Of a stretch of 64,000 bases of DNA, positions 45,801-56,013 are shown in pieces (positions within the stretch are counted from its first letter, which is position 1; every line of letters starts with the position of its first letter). The notes below the pieces were generated by a model. That model had not been told where the DNA came from, did no database searches, and saw nothing but the letters and a program-made list of their open reading frames with translations. The stretch is from the NCBI RefSeq assembly GCF_000327385.1, contig NW_008710566.1, positions 116,998 to 180,997 of the forward strand, in the 5' to 3' direction. The position numbers were made by a program, and so were the translations under genes. The DNA comes from Lottia gigantea (lineage: Eukaryota; Mollusca; Gastropoda; Lottiidae).

Positions 45801-48800
45801 AAATCTCACATACAAAACCTATTTCTATTCTCTGCCATTTTTAATTTTCTGTCTGCACTTACTATTTTTTGTTCCAACCTGTTTTATTGAACTCTCTGTT
45901 GATTCCACAACTCACAAATCGAGCAGCCCCCTATGTTGATTTTAAAGATGGGTTTCCTTATTTTTTAGTTTCAAATGAAGCAAACTATTTGATTAATTGG
46001 TGTTCTAATGAATAATCAAGTATTCTTAATCATGTCATTATGTTCTTATTGGGTTTTAACCAATTATAAATGTCCATGTATGTACAGTCTGGATAAACAA
46101 AAAAGACTTTTTGACCTTTTTTGATCGGTCACTCATTGGAATTCTGCTGGTAATTCTCTTCTAATTTAGTTAATTATGAATTAATTATGGACATGTGAGA
46201 CAAACTTGTATTTTTTCAAGTCATTAGACCACCTCTACTTTCTATTCATATAAGTATTAGCATTTTCATTTTCATAAATGAAAATAAGGGAAACCAACTT
46301 CAGAATAGCACCTTTACCTTGATCATTCCCAGGGGGCCATAGTGCCTAAGTGATTTAGAAGCTTGCCTTGCTAACCTGAAGGTCCAGGCTTCAATCCTGG
46401 CATGTGTTGAGATAACACCAGTCACCAATCATATGGTTTCGTCTTTTCACCAAAATCTCCTGTAAAAACTTATTCCACTTTATTTAATGATTTGATTTGT
46501 GTATTTCAGAGAGACAGCCAAAGAATTCCAAGAGGTAAGAGCAGTTAACTATCACACCTATCTCTAGACTGCTTAATGTATTCCTGGTCACAAATCTATT
46601 AGGGCTGCAAGGATTCCTAAAGTGGCGATCCGATACACTGAACGATACCCGTTTAACGATACGAGTTATTGGGATAATAAATCACGATTCTTTGATTAAA
46701 AGGGAAAGAAAAAGAAAACTGATAATTAATAACATTTTAACACAGTTTAAATTATTTTGGCACACTTAGAAGTACAAAATTCACTTTTCATCATTTGTTA
46801 CACATAAGGACTAACAAATTTCTTCAAAAAATAAATAAAATACCAAACCGATCGAATACAGCTTTGTGGAATTATTTTATGACTATGCAAACACATATTA
46901 CGTTGAAAAAAGAAAAAGTTTATATCAGATCCCACTTGGCATATTAATGTGTTCTCTTTTCTTCGTTTATAACAAAAATTAAAAATGCTGAAGACAATTA
47001 TACATGAAAAGCAATTTTTTAAACATTTGAACATGACACAATTTCTAAAATACACGAGAATTCCGTGCTATTAGTCATTAAAGGGAGTTAATTATATTTA
47101 TGAGAATCGGGCCAATGTATCGCGATTATTTCTTTCTTCCGCAATGCATCGATAAGAAGGAACGAATCGCAGTTCATCTATTCAGCGGTGAATCGTTGCA
47201 GCCATAATGGTTATGTATACTTATACTCAATATTTTAGCTAAAAATTGATATGAAGTTTGATTATTACAACCAATGTGCAAAGATTGACTAATTAGTGGC
47301 ACTGCTACACTTTTTCACTCAGTCAGGTCCAGAAAGTTGGGTGTAAAGCTCCATTTCATTTCACTTGTGTTTTCATTACAGCAAATGGAGAATATGAAAG
47401 ACAGAATAACAAAGGGAGCCATTTTAAATTTAGAAGGGTTTGGTGAAGGAATCTCAAGAGAAGATGTTCGAAATTTCTTTGAAGATTTTGCTAAAGTTTC
47501 TTGGGTTGATTATAATCCTGGAGATCCAAAGGTAAGCATTTACAGCAAATTTGAAAAAGGTTTCAGTTGTTCAGATTTGACTCAGTCTAATTAAAATTAG
47601 ATCAAACTTTCGTTCCATTTGTTTATTAGCTTTTTTGTTTTTAATATAGCCACTTTAGTTACTGTCTAACAACGGGCCTCTTGAACATTCCTCAAATTAA
47701 CCTATTGACCTAATATGATAAACGCAACATCACAAAATGCCAGCGATTTGATTAGTTAAATCAGACGTCATCTAGTCAAAAGGTTAATTTGGCGAAATTT
47801 TAAGAGGGCTGTCGTAAGACCCTAACTGAAGTGGCTACATTAAGAAAAAGGGAACGAAAGTCTGGTCTAATTTTAATTAGAGTGGGATAGGGCTTAGCAT
47901 GTTACAGGTTTTTGACAGTTTGCAATTGAAAAAGTGTGGGCTTGTGTTGTTGTCCTGGTAAAATGTCCCTCATTACATACCGCATGACCTTGTTGGTATT
48001 CAGTTATTCGGATTTAGAAAAGTAGGATGTTAAACTTCATTCCAGCTTTCAAATGTATTCTTTCAGGGTCAAGTAAGATTCAGTGAAGAAAATCAAGCTC
48101 AAGTTGCTCTAGATAAAGCTAAAGAAGCTAATGGTGGTAAACTAGAAATAAATGGAACAGTTTTAGAAGGAAGAGTTTTTGAAGGCAAGATTATTGCTTA
48201 CCTTGGAGACTGAACTTTTCTCACATGATTACCTTGGAGACTGAACTTTCCATACATGATTACCTTGGAGACTGAACTTTTCTCACATGATTACCTTGCT
48301 GACTGAAGTTTCCTCAGATGATTACCTTGGAGACTGAACTTTTCACCACATTATTACCTTGGAGACTGAACTTTTTCCCACATGATTACCTTGGAGACTA
48401 AACTTTTCTCCACATGATTACCTTGGAGACTGAACTTTTCACCACATGATTACCTTGGACACTAAACTTTTCCTAACATGATTACCTTGGAGACTGAACT
48501 TTTCACCACATGATTACCTTGGAGACTAAACTTTTCCTAACATGATTACCTTGGAGACTGAACTTTTCACCACATGATTACTTTGGAGACTGAACTTTTC
48601 ACCACATGTTTACCTTGGGGACTGAACTTTTCACCACATGATTACCTTGGGGACTGAACTTTTCACCACATGATTACCTCGGGGACTGAACTTTTCTCAC
48701 AAGATTACTTTTTACCGAATTTTGCCTCAAATGATTACCTTGGAGACTGAACTTTTCCTTAACATGATTGACCTTGGGGACTGAACTTTTCCTTAATATG

Positions 48801-50356
48801 ATTACCTTGGAGACTGAATTTTTCACCACATGATTACCTTGGATACTGAACTTTTCCTCGTCATGACTACCTTGGGGACTGAATTTTTCACCACATGATT
48901 ACCTTGGAGACTGAACTTATCCTCATCATGATTACCTTGGGGACTGAACTATTCTCACAAGATTACTTTTTACCGAATTTTGCCTCACATGATTACCTTG
49001 GAGACTGAATTTTTCCTTAACATGATTGACCTTGGGGACTGAACTTTTCCCAAAACAATTACCTTAGGGACTCTCCTGAACACATGACTACTTGGCATTC
49101 CAAATGATGAAGTGAGGTAAGGTGATTTAAAGTAAATGTTTTATGTTTGTTATTTTCAGGTGATGAGGAAATGGACCATTGGAAAATGATTTTTAACGAA
49201 CGTATTGAAAGAAATAAAACAAGAAACGCAGCCAATAGACGAGGTCGTGGTAGAGGAAAGGTAGAACTGTAAAATTTTAATATAAGATTATTCAATAAAG
49301 GTTCAAACTTGATAACTGCCCTGCTTAAACAAAATGAGATCAAAATACATTCACAATTCAGCTGTAAACATTTTTTTTCTTTTTCAGTTTGGATCATATA
49401 AAGGAAAACGAAAAAGTCGAAATGATGGAGGTAAGAACATCCTTTTTATACGCCCACATCTCTCTATGTGGATGTATATTGTCGGCTCCCCTGTCCGTCC
49501 GTCGGTCCGTCAACATTTACTTGTAAACGCTCTAAAAACTAGATTTTTTGATGGAATCAAATGAAATTTGGTATGTGTATACATATTCATAAAACGAAGA
49601 TCAAGTTCGAATTTGAGCTATTTTTGACTGTTAGAAGCAGAGTTATTGCCCTTGCTCCAAAATCTTGAATATTTACCATCGGCATGCCGTGGTGGGCGTA
49701 TATGGCTGTGGTCCACTATCTTATCTTTGGCTGAAATAGAATCTTATCTTTGAATAATGGAACTAATTAAAGCTAGAAAAGGTGGCTAAAAGCACTGGCC
49801 TTGGCAATTAAGCTTGTCTTAATGTGAGGGAAATAGAACTAACTGCACCTGTGTGTCTTGCAAGCAATTATCAACATCGAGCCATTGCCCACTTCTTCCC
49901 TTGGGTAATGCTGTTAAAAAAAAATTGGGGATTATGCAGCAATTGAATATGCAAGGCTTATTTTGAAATATAGGTTAAAAACAGTGTTAAAGGTTTTCTA
50001 ACCTGTGTTATGTGTAGCCTACTCAGGGCATAGAATCTATATTCCATTCTGATCTTCAATCATATGTCTGTGGTTCCTGCAATTCCACTACAATTAAGTG
50101 TTTATGATGTCACTGTTGCAAAGGCAAACAGTTTAAGTGGAATTGCAGGAACCATAGACATCTGATTAAAAATTGGAATGGTGCAAATTGATGCTATAAG
50201 TGTCCCTGATACAAATAAAAGATTTAGAAAACTTCTTTAAATTTCCTTTAAGAGAGGATCTTTTTTTTTATGCTTAGAATTTGATGTCTGATAATGAAAT
50301 TTATTCTTTGAATCATTTTAGATCAACCAGCTGCTAAAGTCACGAAAACAGATTAA
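42816..50356 (+). CDS. SSB: La protein (LARP3/SSB), RNA 3'-oligo(U) chaperone
   Basis: Binds UUU-OH ends of RNA polymerase III transcripts (pre-tRNA, 5S, U6) in the nucleus and protects them. Coding exons: 42816-42890, 43534-43603, 43856-44064, 44537-44641, 45083-45183, 45660-45731, 46510-46534, 47382-47531, 48067-48184, 49160-49260, 49388-49430, 50322-50356; 367 residues, all in frame. Order: La motif ~14-95 with [17 protein letters not shown]1 ~115-190; Lys/Glu-rich coiled linker ~190-220; second RRM ~228-310; basic tail with an RRGRGRGK stretch ending [11 protein letters not shown]. Where human La has DEGWVPLE this one has DEGFVPLE. Shorter than human (408) mainly in the C-terminal tail. 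The intron after 48184 uses a GC donor (AAG|gcaaga), the only non-GT donor I found in the window's traced introns. Introns carry SINEs, MITEs and a hAT-like element. Confidence 0.96.
44145..44412. mobile_element. MITE family 2 copy in La intron
   Basis: From gggacaggttcgccattttt through gatttgagtcttgaagatat, cttcagaagtactagaaatg, agaaaagacaagtcttcttt (hinge) and cacacctggatttgaagcct to gatgagcttaggtaaatt. The distal end is eroded. Confidence 0.8.
45205..45465 (+). mobile_element. ACGCCCAC-ended element, copy 1 (La intron)
   Basis: Starts ttttatacgcccacatctct, with a small hairpin (cacatctctctatgtg), and ends gtggtgggcgtatacgg...gtccactatcttat; the terminal TATACGCCCAC / GTGGGCGTATA are inverted. 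The middle has tccgtccgtcaacatttgct. It begins about 25 bp after the La donor at 45184. A second copy is at 49441. Confidence 0.8.
45947..46302. mobile_element. MITE family 3, copy 2 (La intron)
   Basis: Left end aagatgggtttccttatttt, right end aaaataagggaaaccaactt. Its left part matches the reverse complement of the right part of the 9721-10023 element (caaactatttgattaattgg; gtctggataaacaaaaaa), so the two are inserted in opposite orientation. Confidence 0.82.
46328..46455 (+). mobile_element. tRNA-derived SINE head
   Basis: ggccatagtgcctaagtgat resembles a pol III A box and ccaggcttcaatcctgg a B box, at tRNA-like spacing. The cloverleaf is not complete and no CCA-ready 3' end is present, so this is a SINE 5' region, not a tRNA gene. 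Confidence 0.6.
46601..47206. mobile_element. hAT-like non-autonomous transposon
   Basis: Ends gggctgcaaggattc and gaatcgttgcagcc form inverted repeats. The sub-terminal sequence has repeated gatacactgaacgat / cgcgattattt / gcatcgataag motifs in opposite orientation. These ends match the GGGCTGCAACGATT-type termini I know from animal hAT elements. About 600 bp, AT-rich, no transposase. Lies in the La intron before exon 47382. Confidence 0.7.
47290..47366 (+). mobile_element. SINE 3' end abutting the La exon 47382 acceptor
   Basis: Contains cactcagtcaggtccagaaa, gttgggtgtaaagctcc and atttcatttcactt. The tail runs to about 15 bp from the acceptor AG at 47380-47381, so it supplies most of that intron's polypyrimidine tract. 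Confidence 0.75.
47920..48042 (+). mobile_element. SINE 3' half upstream of La exon 48067
   Basis: Contains ttgttgtcctggtaaaatgt, ccctcattacataccgcatg, and aaaagtaggatgttaaactt ending cattccagctttc; sense orientation, tail about 25 bp from the acceptor at 48066. Confidence 0.8.
48200..49075. repeat. 32-bp satellite inside the La GC-AG intron, about 27 copies
   Basis: The unit contains attaccttggagactgaact and tttcaccacatg, period about 32 bp with indels. It starts about 15 bp after the GC donor of exon 48067-48184 and fills nearly the whole intron up to about 85 bp before the next acceptor. Confidence 0.9.
49441..49728 (+). mobile_element. ACGCCCAC-ended element, copy 2 (La intron)
   Basis: Same element as 45205-45465 and longer (it keeps caagttcgaatttgagctat and accatcggcatgccgtggtg). 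It begins about 12 bp after the La donor at 49431, in the same orientation as copy 1. Confidence 0.82.
49985..50255. mobile_element. MITE family 1 copy with shortened hinge
   Basis: Both arms are present (tgtggttcctgcaattccac; tggaattgcaggaaccatag; gctataagtgtccctgatac). The centre is deleted and the left end lost. Lies in the last La intron, ending about 65 bp from the exon 50322 acceptor. Confidence 0.78.
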
Positions 50357-51025
50357 AGAAGGAATCAGTGTTCATTAATATCATGTGTATAGACTGACCA
50401 TTGTTCTATTTATTAGCATGTGCTGTAGAAGAGGTCTATTATGTGCTGTAGATGAGAGGTCTATTATCATGTGCTGTAGGTATGAGGGCTGCTCTAGCTC
50501 TACATTGTATACCATGTTTAACACTAAGATAAACTGTTGTACAGCAGATATGGTTTACCAATTTTTAGTGCAACAAACATACACACAAACAGTTATGACT
50601 TCTTGTTTTTACATTTTTTAAAGTGTACAACACCATATCCTAAATATTTTGTTTCATTTTCTGCTGTGAGCTATTTCACTCAATCTGATTAAATGCTCAA
50701 CAAAATAATTTTTAAATGGACCCACAAGAAATAAATGAAACAAATTCTGAAATTTTGATTAATTCGTTACAATATTTTTCATTACCATTTTAGCACTTGA
50801 TTTCACCTCTTTCAAAAAATAAGATTTTTGATATATTTTTTAACTACTCTAGTTATAAAAGAAAGTTTCAATTCGAGAGTTGTAAGTGAAACTATATGAG
50901 GAATGGTGTAGAAGGATTATTGAGAAAAATGGGTGGGGTGGGGGAGGTGTAAATTTATGACACAATTCTGTAAATATTGTCATCATTTTAATTGTCTTGT
51001 CATATTTCATACCACAACATTTGTA

Positions 51026-51073
51026 AATAAACATTCTTAAATACATTCTACTCAGTATCTTACTTCATTTATT
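51026..51073. terminator. Facing poly(A) signals of La (+) and C1GALT1 (-)
   Basis: Plus-strand AATAAA at 51026-51031 and minus-strand AATAAA at 51068-51073 point toward each other 36 bp apart. Cleavage 10-30 nt beyond each would make the two mRNAs end at, or slightly overlap around, 51040-51055. Sites are inferred from the hexamers. Confidence 0.55.
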
Positions 51074-51308
51074 AGCTTTTACTGTTAACATAACCACTTA
51101 AGTTCGAGTCTAACGACAGCCCTCTGAACGTTCGCCAGAGATGCCATGGTTTGAGAGGGTAGAAATTCATCGATTTAAGTCATGTCCGATATGGTACAGG
51201 ACAAAAAACTCACAATGGCAGGCGTAAAACTTCATATATTCCATAGTTCACATATCAATACTAGAACTGTGAACAGCTCCGAGCGTGGCAGAAACCTTAT
51301 CCCATGGC

Positions 51309-52538
51309 TCAATTAATATTAAACATTCCCCTCTGTATACCATACGGTCTGAGGTAATATAGAAAATACTCCATTTCTTGCATGGCCAGTGGTCCAACAT
51401 AATGAAACGTTATCGCATAGTTACTTAAAGATTCCATCCCCTGTAATGAGAAAAGAGCATGCTAGACAAATATGTCATAAGTTACAATGTACACGGAGAA
51501 GACAATAGCTTGTCAGACGCGATAACGTACGCATACTTTGGCTGCTTTCTATACAATTAATTGCTTTTTATAGAGATTGTAAATACTTTACAACTTACCC
51601 CCTGCGTGCTAGTAAAATTCGCATACCAGGTCATAAATTGTCCTAATATAACATGTTCTGGTATGATTGCATGGAACCGACTCCTCCCTAAGGCATCGGA
51701 CGTCTCTCCGACTTTCACTCCAATACCACTGAGACAATTACCCATTCGAACGTCTTCTGCGCCTCTCATAACGCATTCATCTGCGTTCATTCCGTCTATA
51801 ACCAAACGACGTAACGCTTCTTTACTGAGAACGTAGCCAGCACCACCGCTGTTGTAACCTTGATCTATATACTTATGAAAATGTTGTCCGTAATACACGG
51901 GGTCGTTAGGATTCTTGTCTAGTAAGAAGTAACGTAGATTTTCCAAGATGACGTAAGTGTCGTCATCAGCTTTCAGGAACCAATCAGCTTCGTAGTAATA
52001 GTTTTCAAATACATACTGGAAAGCTTTCATTGTCTTTTGGACCAGGTATTTCCTGCCTTCTGGCACGAAGAGACCAATGGTGGGGAAGGTTTGATTGGGC
52101 ATCGACGTAAAGAACAACATGATGTTGCACCGCTTTCCCCACGTGGTTTTCACGTGTATGGTCTTGTTTTCCAGATGAGCTGGTTGTGTCAGAACCCAGC
52201 ACAAGACTCGAACATTCTTGTACAGGATTTGCGCCAGTCTGTCGTCATCTGCTTCTGAAAACAAGAATGAATGTGAAGTGAAAAAGGGTGTTGATGATGA
52301 TGTTGATAAGGCCGTCATGTCTTTTCCTTAGCCAAAAAATTACATGCTCTATCAACAAATTTCACAAACCTGTGTCTTCTATCAGTCGATGCTGTGAACT
52401 TGTAACTGGGTAACTAAGGTGTCCGGCTTGAAAAAATTCCTTGAAGTACCCTGCCATTCCAAACACTGCCGATAGTCCTATAACGACACCATACACAAAA
52501 TAAGCCTTCGATGAGCTGTAGATAGAACTTCGAGTCAT
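51309..52538 (-). CDS. C1GALT1: Core 1 beta-1,3-galactosyltransferase (T-synthase), GT31
   Basis: Golgi type II enzyme adding Gal beta1-3 to GalNAc on Ser/Thr, making the T antigen, first step of core-1 O-glycans. Exons: 52538-52370, 52254-51599, 51440-51309; in frame, 318 residues (human 363). Short cytosolic N-terminus, membrane anchor ~13-35 (AYFVYGVVIGLSAVFGMAGY), short stem, then the catalytic domain: VLCWVLTQP, TWGKRCN, a DDD metal/UDP-Gal motif at ~153-155 in FLKADDDTYV, YNSGGAGYVLS and CVMRGAEDVRMGNCL. The last exon gives HYVGP and ends FNIN. The stem is shorter than in vertebrates. Activity in vertebrates needs the chaperone Cosmc; no such gene is visible here. Divergence from C1GALT2-type paralogues cannot be excluded. 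Confidence 0.94.
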
Positions 52539-53140
52539 ATTGAGGCTTTCGTGTTAGTTATTGGTAAGGCCACTTACAGAACTAGAATTTAATGCTCGTG
52601 AACATCCAAAGTCGTGTCATTCCAAATCGTGCCACGCGTTGAAACCCCCGCGATACGAACAACAAGTTGTCTTCAGAATAGACTGGCAGCTTCGCGTTTC
52701 CGTTGAGTTGACCACTGCCTTAGTAAAATACTGAGGATCGGTCACATCGAACCGTTTTCAGCTTTTCTTCCAATTTGAGCTCCTAATTTGCAGTAAGTAT
52801 AAATAAGAAATGATCTACTGTGAAAGGGAACCTGTCACCAGGTATTGATACTTGATTGATTTTCAACACTTGTTACAATATACACATGTGTTACAATATG
52901 CACATACTCTGAAATGATCATTAAAGGAACGCTACCTCTTAGAATGAACATAACATTTTAGGTCTCAAACTTGGTTAACAAGTGTTTATATTCATCAATT
53001 GGACTTACCCGGTGCCATGACTGAAGAATAGAATCCATTTAAAGTATCCATTAAACTAAATTATTATACGTTATATATAGTCGAAGAATGTTATGTTTAT
53101 TATTCAGCGCTACGTCACTGTCTCTCTGCACGTGAAGGGA
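52539..53140. promoter_or_regulatory. Presumed C1GALT1 promoter and 5' UTR region
   Basis: Upstream of the C1GALT1 start; locally less AT-rich around 52600-52760. No TATA box stands out. Nothing else recognised. Confidence 0.35.
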
Positions 53141-53395
53141 GCCGCGGTGGTTCAGTGAGTCAATTCCGACATAGGTCGAGATAATACCTTCGGAATTTTC
53201 AACCCGGTTTCCCCCTGTCAGTGATGCAGGTAAGAGGGGCTGACATGGAAAAAGCGCCTTGTCGTTCGAAAGAGCAGGCTAATGCCGTTGTCCTGACAAA
53301 ATTTCCCTCATTGCACCCTGCATGGCGTTGTCCGTCTTCATTAGCCACATGGTGCAGAAAAGTAAGACGTTAAACTCCATTCATTTCATTTCATT
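53141..53395 (+). mobile_element. SINE, most complete copy (tRNA-like head, body and tail)
   Basis: Head gccgcggtggttcagtgagt (A-box-like), then ataggtcgagataatacc (weak B box), body gtgatgcaggtaagaggggc, tgacatggaaaaagcgcc, ttgtcctgacaaaatttccc, gcaccctgcatggcgttgtc, and the tail gcagaaaagtaagacgttaa ending in a tcatttcatttcatttc run. No coding capacity; mobilised in trans by a LINE. It is the reference for the fragments listed elsewhere. Confidence 0.82.
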
Positions 53396-53559
53396 TCTCT
53401 GCACGTGAAAATTGTGTTTTGTTTACACGTGTTGTATACCATAACGTTCGACAAGTCAAAAGAAAGTATTGGAAGTGCTCGTGTTTTGAATCAACTACAA
53501 GAATTATAAGAAGATAGAAAAAGCATTTTATTGGATTTTGAAGCAAAATTGATGAGAAA

Positions 53560-53692
53560 TTGCATACACATGGATTTCGACGGTGAGCTGTGAACACTTT
53601 TATTGATGAGCTAAGCTAAAAATTCACCTGACCCAAGAGTCTAAGATACAATAAAATTGGTCAAAAAATGGCCAACCTGTCTCTATAAAGAC
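53560..53692. mobile_element. MITE family 2, half copy
   Basis: Contains acatggatttcgacggtgag, ctgtgaacacttttattgat, gagctaagctaaaaattcac and ends aacctgtctctataaa. Confidence 0.7.
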
Positions 53693-54448
53693 TGTCGGGC
53701 TCTCTCCAACTACCAAATACTACGACTACCAACAACTACCTAGTTTGTGATATCAGCATCCACTTGAAGCGAACGTTAACTTGTCATCTACCTACCTACC
53801 TACTGTCGGGCTCAATTGAAAATGCGGCAACTCTGTAGATGCGTCTTAGTCGTAAGCCTCTCATGGAGTGTCTGAGAGGGTTACGGAGTACAATAGGGAC
53901 TGCAAACCATTTTGGATTTCCCTCACACCTGGGCCTAGCTTAAGGACTAATCATTTGGGTAAAGCAAATAAATTGGACAACTGTATCCCTTGAGTTAAAC
54001 CTAACTGGAAAAACCACAGTCAAGGTGAACAAGTAATCTTAATCAAAACATGTTATTAGGTTATGAGATATTGAATTACATGTATTATAGGCAATTACTA
54101 GTGAGGGCCAGTCAACCGGCTTCGTGAGAAACTTGAGTATATTTCATTATTAGTAGATCAGGAAGTTTGTAACGGCTTTATACACAAATTATAAATAGCA
54201 AGAGACAAGTTTTTGCATATTTTGCAAACGGTGCATAAAAAGGCATTAACCTCCTACTTATTTCAAAATTGAAATGCACCAAATAAAATTAAGCCCAAAA
54301 TAATTCTATTCTGTCTGAATAACTTTATCTTTTAATTTAATTCTATATTTTGTATGTATTACTTTATAATTATCTTAAATATATTTATTAATGACTGATT
54401 TAATACTAAACTTTTAATTCTATTTGTAACTCTTTTCGCCGCTCTTAA
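53693..54448. other. Intergenic, no gene recognised
   Basis: Includes a short ctacc/caactacc-rich stretch (53710-53810). No domain-bearing open frame. Confidence 0.5.
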
Positions 54449-54845
54449 AGGGACAGATTCGCCGTTTCGTTCTTTTTTTTTTGGGGGGATATATGTAAAT
54501 AGTCATTAGAAGTACTAGAAATGTACTTAAATTGAACTATTACTTCAAATACACCTCAAACTAATAATTAAAAATAGTTTGAGTATTCTAAACTTTAAAT
54601 AGTTAGTAAAATAACGGAATAAGATGTGATCGAGATCTATTTTGGGTGTTTCTGAAGAAGGCAGTAAGCAGAAACGTCAAATAACAGGACACTAATATAA
54701 TACTAATAATTTCTCTTTTGATTTCTATTATGATTATGTCTTTTCTATATATAACAGAGTAAAAAAAAAAAGACGAGTCGTCTTTTTAACTTTCAAACGT
54801 AGATAATTCTAGACACATATGGATATAGATTTTTTTTTAGATCAT
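54449..54845. mobile_element. MITE family 2 copy carrying an internal insertion
   Basis: Left end ttaaagggacagattcgccg, blocks gtaaatagtcattagaagta, the hinge aaaagacgagtcgtcttttt and gataattctagacacatatg. The left arm is about 100 bp longer than in other copies because of an unrelated insert around 54580-54700. Confidence 0.7.
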
Positions 54846-55316
54846 TTGTCATCAAAGATTTAGTATAGTGTGTGGTTCGAATGGAAAATAAGGTTTCAAG
54901 TACAGTACAGATATAAAGAGTTTCTTGCTGGTTGGTGCATACAATAAATTGAATTTGGTCAATGTCAATTCTCAAATTTCGTTTAACACCTTCCTAGTCT
55001 AGTTTCGGATTAAATATCTATACCGAATTGTTGTTCCCTAACCACTGAACCGCTAACTTCCTTGATTCACTTATTTTTAAAATAAATGTTATGTATTTGG
55101 TAGACCGAAGCGTCTCTCTCTATCCAGCCTCTGATAGCTATTTGGACAGTATGTCGGCTGTTAAAAATAGGCCATGTTAAATGGAAACTTTCCGCACCTT
55201 CGCAGGTGCTGGGGTTTTTAACCTATTTAGATACCCCAGATCTGCAAAACCTAAATATATTTGGAAAGATGAATATTTTTTTAGTTCAATCATACCATCA
55301 TTTTCTCCCTACACAT

Positions 55317-55346
55317 AGGACGTAAAACTCCATTCATTTTATTTTA
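55317..55346 (+). repeat. SINE tail fragment
   Basis: taggacgtaaaactccattc followed by attttatttt, immediately before another MITE 2 remnant. Confidence 0.65.
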
Positions 55347-55349
55347 ATC

Positions 55350-55698
55350 AGTAATAATGTTCCCAGCTTAACGTGAAAATTTGAACCTTCAAATCGAAGT
55401 CTGTCTATAATTATCTATGTTAAAATGTGATCTCATCGAGTCGTCCATTTAACAGACTTGAATATTTGAAAGTATGAACAATGACGTCATGAGTTTACAT
55501 TAAACTCAAGAGGATATCTTGGTATGTCAGAGACTATATCAACAAGACGTTCAAATTTCGGATACCCCAATTTTTTTGAAAGAAGATAGGCTTGTGAACG
55601 AAATAAATAAAAAGTGAAATTTCTTGTTTCAAGTTTTAAAGACTATGTACATATATTCATGGCCCAAATCAACTCCCCAAAATGTCGCACCTTTATCT
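55350..55698. mobile_element. MITE family 2, eroded copy
   Basis: Contains atcagtaataatgttcccag, ttgaaccttcaaatcgaagt, a hinge and ttcatggcccaaatcaactc...gtcgcaccttta. It lies upstream of the EMI-EGF gene, within about 320 bp of its start codon. Confidence 0.65.
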
Positions 55699-56013
55699 TT
55701 ATATTATATACATGTATTTTGTGATATTCAATATCAAATATCATCAGCTATCTTTATCAATTAGCATAAATCTTGACAAAGTTTCTTCAGAACATGATTT
55801 AAAGAAGATTCTAGTCAGATCGTGGATAAGAAAAATTATAATAACGAAACGCGCAGAAAGAAAACACGAAAGGCAAAGATTTGCATTAATAATATTGAAA
55901 AGAATATTTGACTACTTTATTGTGTGAAAATCGGATTCAGAAATCAATCTACTTCCTTGTTTGGTTGCATTATAAATATTTTGAGTTGACGACAACTTGC
56001 ATAACTTATCAAG

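Noticed and set aside
46328-46455. tRNA gene
   Set aside because: A- and B-box-like motifs are present but no full cloverleaf or aminoacyl stem pairing; it is a SINE head.
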